Shown one piece after another: positions 42,684 through 52,360 of a stretch of DNA of 64,000 bases. How positions within the stretch are numbered: position 1 is the stretch's first letter; each line of letters starts with the position of its first letter. Under the pieces are notes generated by a model, which was not told the origin of the DNA, ran no database searches, and was given only the letters and a program-made list of their open reading frames with translations. The DNA is from Nitrobacter sp. 62-23 (lineage in GTDB: Bacteria > Pseudomonadota > Alphaproteobacteria > Rhizobiales > Xanthobacteraceae). Made by a program: the position numbers and the translations under genes. The DNA lies in NCBI RefSeq assembly GCF_001897285.1, contig NZ_MKSM01000138.1, forward strand, positions 1-64,000. The letters are read 5' to 3'.

Positions 42684-43415
42684 ATGATTCGGGATCCGTC
42701 CAGGGACAAGCCGGGGAGATCGAGCGCCGTCGTGCAGCCGAGCTTTCGGCGCGAGCGTGCGCTCATCAAGCGCGGCGTGTGGCCGGTCGCGGGTTGCGAC
42801 GAGGTTGGACGCGGGCCGCTGGCCGGACCGGTGGTCGCCGCCGCGGTGGTGCTCGACCCGAAACGAATCCCGAAAGGCATCGACGATTCCAAGCGCCTGA
42901 CTGCGGCGCGGCGGGAGGAACTGTTCGAGGAGATCACCGCGACCGCGTCTTTCGCGGTGGCCTGCGCATCGACCGCGCGGATCGACCGCGACAATATCCT
43001 GCGCGCGTCGTTGTGGGCGCTGGGGCGCGCGGTCCATGCGCTGCCGGACATGCCGCAGCACGTATTCGTCGATGGCCGCGACCGGATCGAGATCGCTTGC
43101 GCGTGCGAGCCGGTGATCGGCGGTGATGGCCTCGTGCTGTCGATCGCGGCCGCCTCGATCGTCGCCAAGGTCACGCGCGACCGGCTGATGTGCAAGCTGG
43201 CGCAGGATTGTCCGGGCTACGGCTTTGAGTCTCACAAAGGCTATGCGGTCCCCGAGCATCTTGATGCGTTGGGCCGTCTCGGACCGAGCCCGCATCATCG
43301 CAGCTACTTCGCGCCGGTGGTTGCGGCGCGCGAACGCCGCCGCGCGGCGCCGATTGGGGAAAGCGCCCCCGCGAGCGAGACATCGGCCGGGACAGCCGTC
43401 GAGGCGGCGATGTGA
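42684..43415 (+). CDS. rnhB: Ribonuclease HII
   Basis: RNase HII (243 aa) cuts RNA in RNA-DNA hybrids and starts ribonucleotide excision repair. The catalytic Asp-Glu pair is in [15 protein letters not shown]; the later acids are in VFVDGRD and [17 protein letters not shown]. It starts at the ATG at 42684 (MIRDPSRDK); the frame upstream runs through repeats. About 35 basic residues precede the catalytic domain, and the C-terminal tail is Ala/Thr-rich. Confidence 0.92.
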   Translation: MIRDPSRDKPGRSSAVVQPSFRRERALIKRGVWPVAGCDEVGRGPLAGPVVAAAVVLDPKRIPKGIDDSKRLTAARREELFEEITATASFAVACASTARIDRDNILRASLWALGRAVHALPDMPQHVFVDGRDRIEIACACEPVIGGDGLVLSIAAASIVAKVTRDRLMCKLAQDCPGYGFESHKGYAVPEHLDALGRLGPSPHHRSYFAPVVAARERRRAAPIGESAPASETSAGTAVEAAM

Positions 43416-43520
43416 TCTGTCGGGCCGGTTGCCTCGCCGGCTCCCGCGCCTTATCAATCACACCCGCCTCACTCGCGCACCCGGAAACTTCGCAAAGACC
43501 CGCCGCCAATCAGGCCCTTC

Positions 43521-45026
43521 ATGCGCTTTACCTCGCTGGTTGTCGAACTGATCCGCGCCCGGCCGTTGCTGGTGGTCTGGATCGTGGTGCTGTTTCAGGC
43601 GATCTGGCTCACGGTGCCGCTGCTGCTGTATCGAGGTCCGCCGGGTGATCTCGCAACCGCGCTGGCGTTCGGCCGTGAGTATCGGGTCGGAACGGATCTC
43701 GGGCCGCCGCTGGCGTTCTGGCTCGGCGACATCGCCTACCGCGCCGCCGGCAACCATATGTTTGGCGTCTACTTGCTGTCGCAGCTCTGCTTCATTGTTG
43801 CATTCCGCGTTCTGTACGAGCTGGCCAGGACCATCGTCGGCGGTCCGCAGGCGGTTCTCGCGATCCTGCTGACCATGACGGTCACCGCGTTCGGAGCGCC
43901 CGGCCTGACGTTCGGTCCGCTGGTGCTCGCCTTCCCGCTATGGTCGCTGCTGTTGCTGCATTCCTGGCAGATCATCGCCCAGGGTCGCCGCAATGCGTGG
44001 TTCGCCCTGTCGATCGAAGCCGGTGTGCTGCTGCTGACCACGCCGGCGGCTGCCGGGTTATTGCTGTTGCTGGCCGTGTTCGCAATGGCGACGGCGCGCG
44101 GCCGAAAGGCTCTGGAATCCGTCGAGCCGCTGTTCGCGCTGCTGGTGATTGCCGTGCTCGCGCTGCCTTATCTGATCTGGCTGGTGAGGGCCGACGCGCT
44201 CGGCGAGCCGCCCTGGCCTCCCATTTTTGAGTTGCACCTGCGGCTGTTGCGCTGGGGTGAATTGCTCATCTCTCTTATCATCGCGATGTCCGGGCTTGCC
44301 CTGCTGGTCGTCCTCAATTCGAATCTCGTCAACTGGAAACCCGAAGACGCGCCGGTGATCGTCCGCCCTCCGGTCGACCCGCTGGCGCGGAATTTCGTCT
44401 ATGTCTTTGCGCTTGCGCCGGCGCTCGGCGGAAGCCTGGTCGCGGCGCTGTTCGGAATCGATCACGTCGTCGGCGGTGCGGCGATTGCGCTGTCGATGTC
44501 GGGGCTTGCGGTCGTCCTGCTCTCGGGCGAGGAGATTTATCTGCGTCGCCTGCGTGTGCTGCGCGTGGCGTGGCTCGCCGCCGTTGTGGCCCCGGCGTTT
44601 GTGGTGATCGCGACCATCGTCGTTCAGCCGTGGTTCGCGAGCAGCGAGGTCGCGACGTCCATTCCTGCCTCGGCGATCAGTCGTTTCTTCGGCGAGAATT
44701 TTCAGCGCCGCACCAGCCGGCCGCTGCAGGCGGTCGCCGGCGATCCGCAACTCGCGGCATTGGTCGCGCTTGGTCCGTCGCGGCCGCATCTCCTGCTCGA
44801 TGCAACTCCCGGGCGCACACCCTGGATCACTCTGGAGAGATTCAACGAACTCGGCGGCGTCGTGGTCTGGCGTGCATCTGATACCGCGGGCACGCCGCCC
44901 GCTGCCATCGCGCAGCGGTTTCCCGGCATCGTTCCGGAAATTCCGCGGGCGTTCGACCGTCTCGTCAACGGCCGGCTTCCCCCGTTGCGGATCGGCTGGG
45001 GCATCGTCCGGCCGAAAGCGTCGTGA
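43521..45026 (+). CDS. Polytopic membrane protein, glycosyltransferase family 39-like
   Basis: A 501-residue membrane protein with about ten hydrophobic helices, the first at LLVVWIVVLFQAIWLTVPLL. Features such as DLGPPLAFWLGDIAYRAAGNH with the first acidic residue in an extracytoplasmic loop fit the ArnT/PMT-like GT39 fold. It would transfer a sugar from a polyprenyl-phosphate carrier to an envelope target, but the acceptor is unknown and no glycan genes are adjacent. The C-terminal region from about residue 380 is soluble. Confidence 0.7.
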   Translation: MRFTSLVVELIRARPLLVVWIVVLFQAIWLTVPLLLYRGPPGDLATALAFGREYRVGTDLGPPLAFWLGDIAYRAAGNHMFGVYLLSQLCFIVAFRVLYELARTIVGGPQAVLAILLTMTVTAFGAPGLTFGPLVLAFPLWSLLLLHSWQIIAQGRRNAWFALSIEAGVLLLTTPAAAGLLLLLAVFAMATARGRKALESVEPLFALLVIAVLALPYLIWLVRADALGEPPWPPIFELHLRLLRWGELLISLIIAMSGLALLVVLNSNLVNWKPEDAPVIVRPPVDPLARNFVYVFALAPALGGSLVAALFGIDHVVGGAAIALSMSGLAVVLLSGEEIYLRRLRVLRVAWLAAVVAPAFVVIATIVVQPWFASSEVATSIPASAISRFFGENFQRRTSRPLQAVAGDPQLAALVALGPSRPHLLLDATPGRTPWITLERFNELGGVVVWRASDTAGTPPAAIAQRFPGIVPEIPRAFDRLVNGRLPPLRIGWGIVRPKAS

Positions 45027-45038
45027 CGAAAGAAAGCT

Positions 45039-45144
45039 GGAGTGTTTTCAAGCGAAGTGGCTACCGGTTCGCGTAGAAGAAAACGCATCAAATCAAAAAC
45101 ATAGGGCTTCGCTTCTGATTCATCAGAAGCGGAAAGGCTTCTAT
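45039..45144. repeat. Family C composite repeat
   Basis: AGTGTTTTCAAGCGAAGTGG, then CCGGTTCGCG, AAAACGCATCAAATCAAAA and the hairpin GCTTCTGATTCATCAGAAGC. It is in the opposite orientation to 16871-16978 and 60539-60641. Confidence 0.75.
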
Positions 45145-45962
45145 GAGGCCGTCTCTTCCAGCACCCTGGCGATCGCGCGCAGGTCGAGCCACGCCATGCG
45201 CTTGTAGGACGGCGAGCGCAGAAGATATGCCGGATGGAACGTCGCGATGGCGCGGACCGTTCGCGTGCCGGTGTCGTAGTCGAACCATTTGCCGCGGGTC
45301 TTCATGATGCCCTCGCGGGTCTGCAGCAGCGTCTGCGTCGAGGGATTGCCGAGCGTGACCAGAACGTCGGGATTCACGAGTTCGATCTGGCGCCGGATGA
45401 ACGGCAGGCAGATCTGGGTTTCCTGCGGCGTCGGCGTCCGGTTGCCGGGCGGCCGCCATGGAATGACGTTGGCGATGTAGACGTCGCTGCGCTTGAGGCC
45501 GATCGCCGCGATCATCCGGTTGAGTAGCTGGCCTGAACGGCCGACGAACGGCAGGCCTTCGATATCCTCGTCCCGTCCCGGCGCCTCGCCGACGAACATC
45601 AGCCGCGCCTGTGGATTGCCGTCGGCGAACACCAGCCGCGACGCGGTGAATTTCAGCGAACAGCCTTCGAAGCCGTCGAGCAGCGTCCGCAGCGCCTCCA
45701 GCGAGGGAGCGGTGCGGGCGGCCTCGCGCGCGGATTCGATGGCAATCTCGGGCGGCGGCGCGATCGCGCCGCGAGGCGCCGCCGCGGTCGCGCGGTCGGG
45801 CGGCTGCCGGGCCGGAGCGGGAGGCGTTTCGGCGAGTGGGGCGGTCGGTCTGTCGCAGGTGGACAGACGATCGATCGGCTCCTCCTCAAGCGCACAATCC
45901 ACCCCCGCCTCAAGATAAAAGGCGATGAGATCTCGGGCGGTGGGTGCGGGATCGGAACTCAT
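45141..45962 (-). CDS. Uracil-DNA glycosylase, family 4 (Fe-S)
   Basis: A 273-residue family 4 UDG from the ATG at 45962 (MSSDPAPTARDLIAFYLEAG); an ATG at 46031 would add 23 residues. The N-terminal Pro/Ala-rich stretch (residues 45-90) is typical of alphaproteobacteria. The catalytic motif MFVGEAPGRDEDIEGLPFVG, IANVIPWRPPGNRTP and a final FHPAYLLRSP are present, and Cys residues for the Fe-S cluster occur around CSLKF and CLPF. It removes uracil from DNA. It is divergent from the ETF-QO gene. Confidence 0.9.
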   Translation of the reverse strand: MSSDPAPTARDLIAFYLEAGVDCALEEEPIDRLSTCDRPTAPLAETPPAPARQPPDRATAAAPRGAIAPPPEIAIESAREAARTAPSLEALRTLLDGFEGCSLKFTASRLVFADGNPQARLMFVGEAPGRDEDIEGLPFVGRSGQLLNRMIAAIGLKRSDVYIANVIPWRPPGNRTPTPQETQICLPFIRRQIELVNPDVLVTLGNPSTQTLLQTREGIMKTRGKWFDYDTGTRTVRAIATFHPAYLLRSPSYKRMAWLDLRAIARVLEETAS

Positions 45963-46113
45963 GACGGCATCCACGGGTTTTGAGACGACCTTGGCGGCGC
46001 CCCGCGCGGAACGCCGAAAGGCGCTTTCCATGGTTGTTCTCAAACAAAAAATCGGAAACAACAAGGCTTGAACGCTCGACAGACGCAGAGACCGCCGGTT
46101 GCAGAAACAGATC

Positions 46114-47775
46114 ATGAGCAGCGACGAATTGCCGCCCCGTGAAGCCATGGATTTCGACGTCGTTATTGTCGGCGCCGGACCGTCGGGTCTGTCGGCTGCG
46201 ATCCGGCTCAAGCAGCTCGATGCCGGTCTCAGCATCGTCGTTGTCGAAAAGGGCTCCGAGGTCGGCGCGCATATTCTGTCCGGTGCGGTGATCGATCCGG
46301 CCGGGCTCGACGCCCTGGTGCCGGACTGGCGCGGCGACGCCGACTGCCCGCTGAAGACGCGGGTCAAGGATGACCGGTTTTTCTGGATGACGCCGCGCCG
46401 CGCGATCCGGTTGCCCGGTTTCCTCATGCCGCCGCTGATGAACAATCATCGCTGCTACATCGGTTCGCTCGGCAACCTCTGCCGTTGGCTCGCGCAGAAG
46501 GCGGAGGCGCTCGGCGTCGAGATCTATCCCGGCTTTGCGGCGACGGACGTGCTTTACGACGACAGCGGCGCGGTCCGTGGCATTGCGACCGGCGACATGG
46601 GTATCGCGCGCGACGGCTCGCACAAAAGCTCCTACGTGCGCGGCATGGAGCTGCGCGGCAAGTACACGCTGTTCGCCGAAGGCGCCCGCGGCAGCCTGTC
46701 CAGGCAGTTGATCGCAGGGTTTGGACTCGACAAAACGAGCCAGCCGCCGAAATTCGGCATCGGTCTCAAGGAAGTTTGGCAGGTCGATCCCGCCAGGCAC
46801 AGCAACGGGTTGATCCAGCACTCGTTCGGCTGGCCGCTCAACAATTCCACCGGCGGCGGCTCGTTCCTCTATCACTACGACGACGATCGCGTGGCGGTTG
46901 GCTTCGTCGTGCACCTGAATTACGACGATCCCTATCTGTCGCCGTTCGAGGAATTCCAGCGGTTCAAGACGCACCCCGCGATCCGCGGCGTGTTCGAGGG
47001 CGGCAAGCGGTTGGCCTATGGTGCGCGCGCCATCACCGAGGGTGGCTATCAGTCGGTGCCGCGACTGACGTTTCCGGGCGGCGCGCTGATCGGCTGCGCG
47101 GCCGGTTTCGTCAACGTTCCGCGCATCAAGGGCGTTCACAACGCGATGGGTAGCGGCATGCTGGCCGCCGAGCATGTCGCGGCGGCGCTTGAGGCCGGGC
47201 GCGCCAACGACGAGATTGCCGGTTACGAGAATGCCTGGCGCGAATCCGCGGTCGGCAAGGACCTGTTCAAGGTCCGCAACGTCAAGCCGTTGTGGTCGAA
47301 GTTCGGCACCATCGTCGGCGTGGCGCTGGGCGGTCTCGACATGTGGACCAACACGCTGTTCGGGTTCTCGCTGTTCGGCACCTGGTCGCACGCAAGGCCG
47401 GACCGCAAGACGCTCGATCCGGCGAGGGCGCACGCGCCGATCGCCTATCCGAAGCCGGACGGCAAGCTGACCTTCGACAGGTTGTCCTCGGTGTTCCTGT
47501 CCAACACCAATCATGAGGAGGACCAGCCAGTTCATCTGAAGGTCGCCGATATGACCCTGCAAAAAACCTCGGAGCACGATGTCTACGCCGGGCCTTCGAG
47601 CCGTTATTGTCCCGCCGGTGTTTACGAATGGATCGAGGGGGACGACGGTCCGCGCTTCCAGATCAACGCCCAGAACTGCGTCCATTGTAAAACCTGCGAT
47701 GCGAAGGACCCCAACGGCAACATCACCTGGGTTCCGCCGGAGGGCGGCGGCGGTCCCAACTACGAGGCGATGTGA
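46114..47775 (+). CDS. etfD: Electron transfer flavoprotein-ubiquinone oxidoreductase
   Basis: ETF-QO (553 aa from the ATG at 46114; the frame also opens at TTG 46099). It passes electrons from ETF, fed by fatty acid and amino acid dehydrogenases, to the quinone pool at the inner membrane. FAD-binding GAGPSGL is at residues 20-26, the quinone-binding amphipathic region is mid-protein, and the C-terminal [4Fe-4S] domain has CPAGVYEW and CVHCKTCDAKDPNGNI. It is a stand-alone gene with its own promoter region. Confidence 0.94.
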   Translation: MSSDELPPREAMDFDVVIVGAGPSGLSAAIRLKQLDAGLSIVVVEKGSEVGAHILSGAVIDPAGLDALVPDWRGDADCPLKTRVKDDRFFWMTPRRAIRLPGFLMPPLMNNHRCYIGSLGNLCRWLAQKAEALGVEIYPGFAATDVLYDDSGAVRGIATGDMGIARDGSHKSSYVRGMELRGKYTLFAEGARGSLSRQLIAGFGLDKTSQPPKFGIGLKEVWQVDPARHSNGLIQHSFGWPLNNSTGGGSFLYHYDDDRVAVGFVVHLNYDDPYLSPFEEFQRFKTHPAIRGVFEGGKRLAYGARAITEGGYQSVPRLTFPGGALIGCAAGFVNVPRIKGVHNAMGSGMLAAEHVAAALEAGRANDEIAGYENAWRESAVGKDLFKVRNVKPLWSKFGTIVGVALGGLDMWTNTLFGFSLFGTWSHARPDRKTLDPARAHAPIAYPKPDGKLTFDRLSSVFLSNTNHEEDQPVHLKVADMTLQKTSEHDVYAGPSSRYCPAGVYEWIEGDDGPRFQINAQNCVHCKTCDAKDPNGNITWVPPEGGGGPNYEAM

Positions 47776-47960
47776 CCACGATTCCGTGAACGTCTGGACA
47801 ACGCCGCTTTTTAAGCCTCCCTTGATTCCCAGCGGTCCCAAAGACCCTCGCGCAAAGCCGGCGCGAATGTTAGAAGCGGGCGTCGCGATGCGAGCCGGCC
47901 GCCTACCCGCATCCGAAACTGCCAAAGGCCGCCGTCAAACCTGGAGCTGAGCGAATCCCG

Positions 47961-49742
47961 ATGTTGTCAATTCGTTTCAATCGCTTGGCGATCACCATTG
48001 CTGCCGCGGCCTCGTTCGTGCTGGCGGGCCCGCTGGCGGCGCAGACGCCCGACCATCCGACCGATACCGCACAGTTTCCCAGCGCGCGCGATTTGCGCGT
48101 CATGACCAGGACGGGCAGCTATCTTGCTGCGCGCCATGCCAGCGTGGAACGCGACGCCAGGTCCGCGGCGGCGTTCTATCGCACGGCGCTGCGGACCGAC
48201 CCGAAAAACAACGAGCTTCTTGATCGTGCGTTCATTTCGTCGCTGGCGGAGGGCGACATCGATGCGGCCGTGAAGCTCGCCGACCGCATCCTCGTGGTCG
48301 ACAAATCCAATCGCGTCGCCCGCTTGGTGATCGGCGTTCATAATCTCAAATTGAAGAAGTACGCCGCCGCCCGGAAAAACATCGATCAGTCCGTTCGCGG
48401 CCCCATCACCGATCTGGTGGCGACGCTGCTGTCGAGCTGGGCCGACTATGGCGCCGGCGAGGTCAAGCGGGCTGTCGCCAATATCGACAAGCTCACCGGT
48501 CCGGAATGGTACCCGATCTTCAAGGACCTGCACTCGGGGATGTTGCTCGATCTCGCCGGCCGGGAAAAGGAGGCTGGCGTTCGCCTTGAGCGCGCTTACA
48601 AGCTCGACGATTCCGCGCTTCGCGTGGCCGATGCCTATGCGCGATGGTTGTCGCGCAACAAGGACGATGCGGCGGCGTTGGCCGTGTACGAATCGTTCGA
48701 CAACAAACTGGCGCGGCACCCCCTGATTCTGGAAGGCATCAGGGAGACCAAGGCCGGCAAGAAACTGCCCCAGCTCGTCAGCTCGCCGCAATCCGGCGCC
48801 GCCGAAGCTCTTTACGGCATCGGCGCGTCTCTGACCCGGCGCGGCGGCGAGGATCTGGCGCTGGTCTATCTGCAGCTCGCGCTCTATCTCGCCCCCAACC
48901 ATCCGATGGCGCTGTTGTCGCTCGCCGATCTCTATGAATCGGTGAAGAAGCCGGAGATGGCGATCGGCGTCTATCAGCGCATGCCCGCCGATTCGCCGCT
49001 GAAGCGCAACGCCCAGATTCAACTCGCGACCAACCTCGACGCCGTCGATCGCAGTGACGAGGCGATCAAGATTCTCAAGGATGTCACGGAGCAGGATCCG
49101 AAGGATCTGGAAGCCATCATGGCGCTGGGCAATGTCGAGCGCGGCCACAAGAAGTTCGCCGATTGCGCGAAAACCTATGCCAAGGGCATCGACGTGATCG
49201 CCGAGGCCAAGGACAAGCCGAACTGGGTCTACTATTATTTCCGGGGCATCTGCGAGGAGCGGTCGAAGAACTGGGACAAGGCCGAAGTCGACATGAAGAA
49301 GGCGCTCGAAATTCAGCCCGAGCAGCCGCATGTCCTGAACTATCTCGGCTATTCCTGGATCGACCGCGGCCTCAACCTCGACGAAGCCATGAAGATGATC
49401 AAGCGCGCCGTCGATCAGCGGCCGGACGACGGCTACATCGTCGACAGCCTCGGCTGGGCCTATTACCGCATCGGCAATTACGAGGAGGCGGTCAAGACGC
49501 TGGAGCGCGCCATCAACCTCAAGCCCGAGGACCCGACGGTGAACGATCACCTCGGCGACGCCTACTGGCGCGTCGGCCGGACGCTGGAGGCGAAATTTCA
49601 GTGGGCGCACGCGCGCGACCTGAAGCCGGAGCCCGAAGAGCTGCCGAAGATCGAGGCCAAGATCGAAAACGGCCTGCCGGCGGATGACACGCCGTCCGCG
49701 GCGTCAGCGGACAAAAAGAAGGAAGACGGCAAGGGCGGCTGA
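47961..49742 (+). CDS. Exported tetratricopeptide repeat protein
   Basis: A 593-residue TPR protein with a signal peptide (AITIAAAASFVLAGPLAAQ, cut near residue 28). At least eight TPR-like helical pairs follow; the clearest are at residues 430-545 (VDMKKALEIQPEQPHVLNYL, AMKMIKRAVDQRPDDGYIVD, AVKTLERAINLKPEDPTVND). The tail is acidic/Lys-rich. It is probably a periplasmic or outer-membrane-facing scaffold. The partner is unknown. It is followed by ispE after 158 bp, a common arrangement in the group. Confidence 0.85.
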   Translation: MLSIRFNRLAITIAAAASFVLAGPLAAQTPDHPTDTAQFPSARDLRVMTRTGSYLAARHASVERDARSAAAFYRTALRTDPKNNELLDRAFISSLAEGDIDAAVKLADRILVVDKSNRVARLVIGVHNLKLKKYAAARKNIDQSVRGPITDLVATLLSSWADYGAGEVKRAVANIDKLTGPEWYPIFKDLHSGMLLDLAGREKEAGVRLERAYKLDDSALRVADAYARWLSRNKDDAAALAVYESFDNKLARHPLILEGIRETKAGKKLPQLVSSPQSGAAEALYGIGASLTRRGGEDLALVYLQLALYLAPNHPMALLSLADLYESVKKPEMAIGVYQRMPADSPLKRNAQIQLATNLDAVDRSDEAIKILKDVTEQDPKDLEAIMALGNVERGHKKFADCAKTYAKGIDVIAEAKDKPNWVYYYFRGICEERSKNWDKAEVDMKKALEIQPEQPHVLNYLGYSWIDRGLNLDEAMKMIKRAVDQRPDDGYIVDSLGWAYYRIGNYEEAVKTLERAINLKPEDPTVNDHLGDAYWRVGRTLEAKFQWAHARDLKPEPEELPKIEAKIENGLPADDTPSAASADKKKEDGKGG

Positions 49743-49900
49743 GCGGAGGACCAACGGGGCCGACGTCTTCGGTCCGCTCAACCCGGCGTTTTCGGTGCGG
49801 TCGATTTTGCACATTCGATGAAGTCTCCGCCGAATCGCGGAGCGCGGCGCAATCGCAAAAACCATTTGATTCGCGCGCGGTTTTGGATTTGACATCCGCC

Positions 49901-50818
49901 ATGATCGTCACCGGCGCCACCAGCATGACATCGGCCGCTCCGGCGTTGAGCGAGACCGCGCGCGCCAAGGTCAACCTGACCCTGCGGGTGCTGGGCCGGC
50001 GTGTCGATGGTTTTCACGATCTCGAAAGCGTGGTCGCATTTGCCGATTGCGCCGACCGCCTCACTTTGACGCCGGCCGCGAACCTGTCGCTCGCGGCCGG
50101 CGGTCCGCGCGCGCATGAGTGCGGCGAGGTTGCGGACAATCTGGTGCTCAAGGCGGCGCGGCTGCTCAGTGAGCGGGTCGCAAACCTGAAGACGGGCGTT
50201 TTCGCGTTGGACAAGCATTTGCCGGTCGCGGCTGGCATCGGCGGCGGCTCGGCGGATGCGGCCGCGGCGTTGCGGCTGCTCGCGGAGGCCAATGGCGTCG
50301 CGATCGACGATCCGCGATTGACAGAGGCGGCGCGGCTGACGGGCGCCGACGTGCCGGTATGCGTCCGCTCGGAAGCCTGCGTGATGACGGGCGTCGGTGA
50401 ATCCTTGCAGCCGCTGGGTTTGCCGGCGATGCCGGCCGTGCTGGTCAATCCGCGCATTGCCGTCGCCACGAAGGACGTCTTCGCCGCGCTTGGCCTCCGC
50501 AAAGGCGAGCTGCACGCCGGCGTTTCCGATGTGATCGAAGCGATCGCGTGGCCGAAAGCCGGCGCACCGATAGAAGACTGGCTCGCCTTACTCGCGGACG
50601 GCGTCAACGATCTCGAAGCGCCCGCTATCCGCATCCAGCCGGTGATCGGCGAGGTGCTCGCGAGGTTGCGGGCAACCGGCGCGCGGCTCGCGCGGATGTC
50701 GGGCTCGGGCGCGACGTGCTTTGCGATCTTCAGCAACGAGGCGGACGCGCTTCGCGCCGCGCAGACGATCGAACGCGATCATCCGCAATGGTGGGTCCAT
50801 GCGGGGGTGCTGAGTTAA
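49901..50818 (+). CDS. ispE: 4-diphosphocytidyl-2-C-methyl-D-erythritol kinase
   Basis: IspE (305 aa) is the GHMP kinase of the MEP isoprenoid pathway. The ATP-binding motif LPVAAGIGGGSADAAAAL is near residues 107-124. The N-terminal ARAKVNLTLRVLGRRVDGFHDLES and C-terminal MSGSGATCFAIF blocks are typical. It starts at the ATG at 49901; an ATG at 49925 is an alternative closer to the conserved core. The next gene, convergent, makes long polyprenyl diphosphates, so substrate supply and use are neighbours. Confidence 0.93.
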   Translation: MIVTGATSMTSAAPALSETARAKVNLTLRVLGRRVDGFHDLESVVAFADCADRLTLTPAANLSLAAGGPRAHECGEVADNLVLKAARLLSERVANLKTGVFALDKHLPVAAGIGGGSADAAAALRLLAEANGVAIDDPRLTEAARLTGADVPVCVRSEACVMTGVGESLQPLGLPAMPAVLVNPRIAVATKDVFAALGLRKGELHAGVSDVIEAIAWPKAGAPIEDWLALLADGVNDLEAPAIRIQPVIGEVLARLRATGARLARMSGSGATCFAIFSNEADALRAAQTIERDHPQWWVHAGVLS

Positions 50819-50865
50819 GGCTGTTGAAAAGTCTTTCAGGTCGGGTGCGCGAAGCGCGACCCGGA

Positions 50866-50936
50866 ATCCGGCGACAAGAGAAAATCCGTGAATACTGGAT
50901 TCCGGATCGCCGCCTTGCGGCGTCCGGAATGACGAT
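50866..50936. repeat. GGAATCCGG-type repeat
   Basis: GACCCGGAATCCGG ... TACTGGATTCCGGATC ... GCGTCCGGAATGACG, a palindromic intergenic repeat between the convergent ispE and polyprenyl synthase genes. It may serve as the shared transcription stop. Confidence 0.6.
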
Positions 50937-50958
50937 TGGGGAGTTGCCGATCTTTTTT

Positions 50959-51969
50959 TCAGTGTGACCGCGCCAGGCAGAACGCCACGACCTGCTCCAG
51001 TGCGATCTTCATCGGCGATCGCGGAAACAGCGCCAGCGCGTCCACCGCCATCGCGCCATAGTGCTGGGCGCGGGTGAGGGTATCCTCCAGGGCGCGATGC
51101 TTGGTCATCAGCCCGATGGCTTGATTGAGATCGTTGTCGCCGATCTGGCCTTCCTCCAGCGCCCGCACCCAGAATTCACGCTCGCTATCGTTGCCGCGGC
51201 GGAACGCCAGCACCACCGGCAGCGTGATCTTGCCCTCGCGGAAATCGTCGCCGACGTTCTTGCCGAGCTTTGCCGATTTGCCGCCGTAATCGAGCACGTC
51301 GTCGACGAGCTGGAAGGCGATTCCGAGATTCATCCCGAAGGAGGCCGCCGCCGTCTCCTCGGCTTTCGGACGGCCGCCGAGCACCGGCCCCACTTCGCAG
51401 GCGGCGGCGAACAGCTCGGCGGTCTTGCCGCGGATGACCGCGAGGTATTCGTCTTCGGTGGTGGCGGTGTTCTTCGCCGCCGCGAGCTGCATGACTTCGC
51501 CTTCCGCGATGGTGGCGGCAGCCGACGACAGGATGTCGAGGGCGCGCAGCGAGCCGACTTCGACCATCATGCGGAATGCCTGTCCAAGCAGGAAGTCGCC
51601 GACCAGAACGCTGGCCTCGTTGCCCCACACCATGCGCGCCGACAGCTTGCCGCGGCGCAGCTCGCTCTCATCGACCACGTCGTCGTGCAGCAGGGTCGCG
51701 GTGTGCATGAATTCCACGGACGCCGCGAGCTTGATGTGGCCCTCGCCGGAATAGCCGGCGAGATGGGCCATCGCCAGCGTCAGCATCGGGCGCAGCCGTT
51801 TGCCGCCGGACGAGATCAGGTGGTTCGCGACCTCCGGGATCATCGTCACGTCCGACCCGGTCCGCGACAGGATGGTGGCGTTGACGCGTTCCATGTCGGC
51901 GGCGACGAGCTCGACGAGCTGGTCGATGGAAGCCGTCGAGTGGCTTTCGAAGGGGACGATGACCGCCAA
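50959..51969 (-). CDS. Long-chain trans-polyprenyl diphosphate synthase
   Basis: A 336-residue polyprenyl synthase that makes the side chain of ubiquinone (octa- to decaprenyl). The first Asp-rich motif DDVVD is at residues 96-100, followed by ELRRGKLSAR; the second is QLVDDVLDYGGK near residue 220. In this group the product is usually the C50 chain, but sequence alone does not decide. It starts at the ATG at 51969, divergent from the DUF2007 gene. Confidence 0.92.
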   Translation of the reverse strand: MAVIVPFESHSTASIDQLVELVAADMERVNATILSRTGSDVTMIPEVANHLISSGGKRLRPMLTLAMAHLAGYSGEGHIKLAASVEFMHTATLLHDDVVDESELRRGKLSARMVWGNEASVLVGDFLLGQAFRMMVEVGSLRALDILSSAAATIAEGEVMQLAAAKNTATTEDEYLAVIRGKTAELFAAACEVGPVLGGRPKAEETAAASFGMNLGIAFQLVDDVLDYGGKSAKLGKNVGDDFREGKITLPVVLAFRRGNDSEREFWVRALEEGQIGDNDLNQAIGLMTKHRALEDTLTRAQHYGAMAVDALALFPRSPMKIALEQVVAFCLARSH

Positions 51970-52123
51970 GCAAGGATCTCCGAATTTACTCTATCCGCGC
52001 CGTTTGCGACGGTTACAATAGAAAGAGGCGGTTGGCGCGGCAAGCGCAGGTAGTTGTTGACATGTCGCGGTTGACATGGGCCACAGGGCCGTGAAGCTGC
52101 GCGAGGCGCGGGAGAATGCGGGA

Positions 52124-52360
52124 TTGCGCGAACTGGTCCGAACCAACGATGTGGTGCTGGTGTCGGCGATCGGCGCGCTGCTGGACGGCGCCGACATCCA
52201 TCATCTGGTGCTGGACCAGAACATGAGCGTGGTCGAGGGCTCGCTTGGCATCCTGCCGCGCCGCATTCTGGTGCATGACGAGGACAACGCCGAAGCACGC
52301 CGGCTTCTCACCGAAGCCGGGCTGGGCCATGAATTACGGCCCGACGACTCCGGACGATGA
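52124..52360 (+). CDS. DUF2007 domain protein
   Basis: A 78-residue DUF2007 protein (RTNDVVLVSAIGALLDGADI ... SLGILPRRILVHDEDN). DUF2007 is a PII-like ferredoxin fold, thought to be a small signal-transducing protein. I place the start at a TTG at 52124, which has GGGAGA about 9 bases upstream and matches the usual beginning (RELVRTND); an ATG at 52076 would add 16 residues. Its stop overlaps the next start (ATGA), so the two are translated together. Confidence 0.75.
   Translation: MRELVRTNDVVLVSAIGALLDGADIHHLVLDQNMSVVEGSLGILPRRILVHDEDNAEARRLLTEAGLGHELRPDDSGR

Noticed and set aside
45910-49610. Leftward frames of 671 and 547 residues opposite ETF-QO and the TPR gene
   Set aside because: Opposite genes with unmistakable motifs; the translations are biased shadows.
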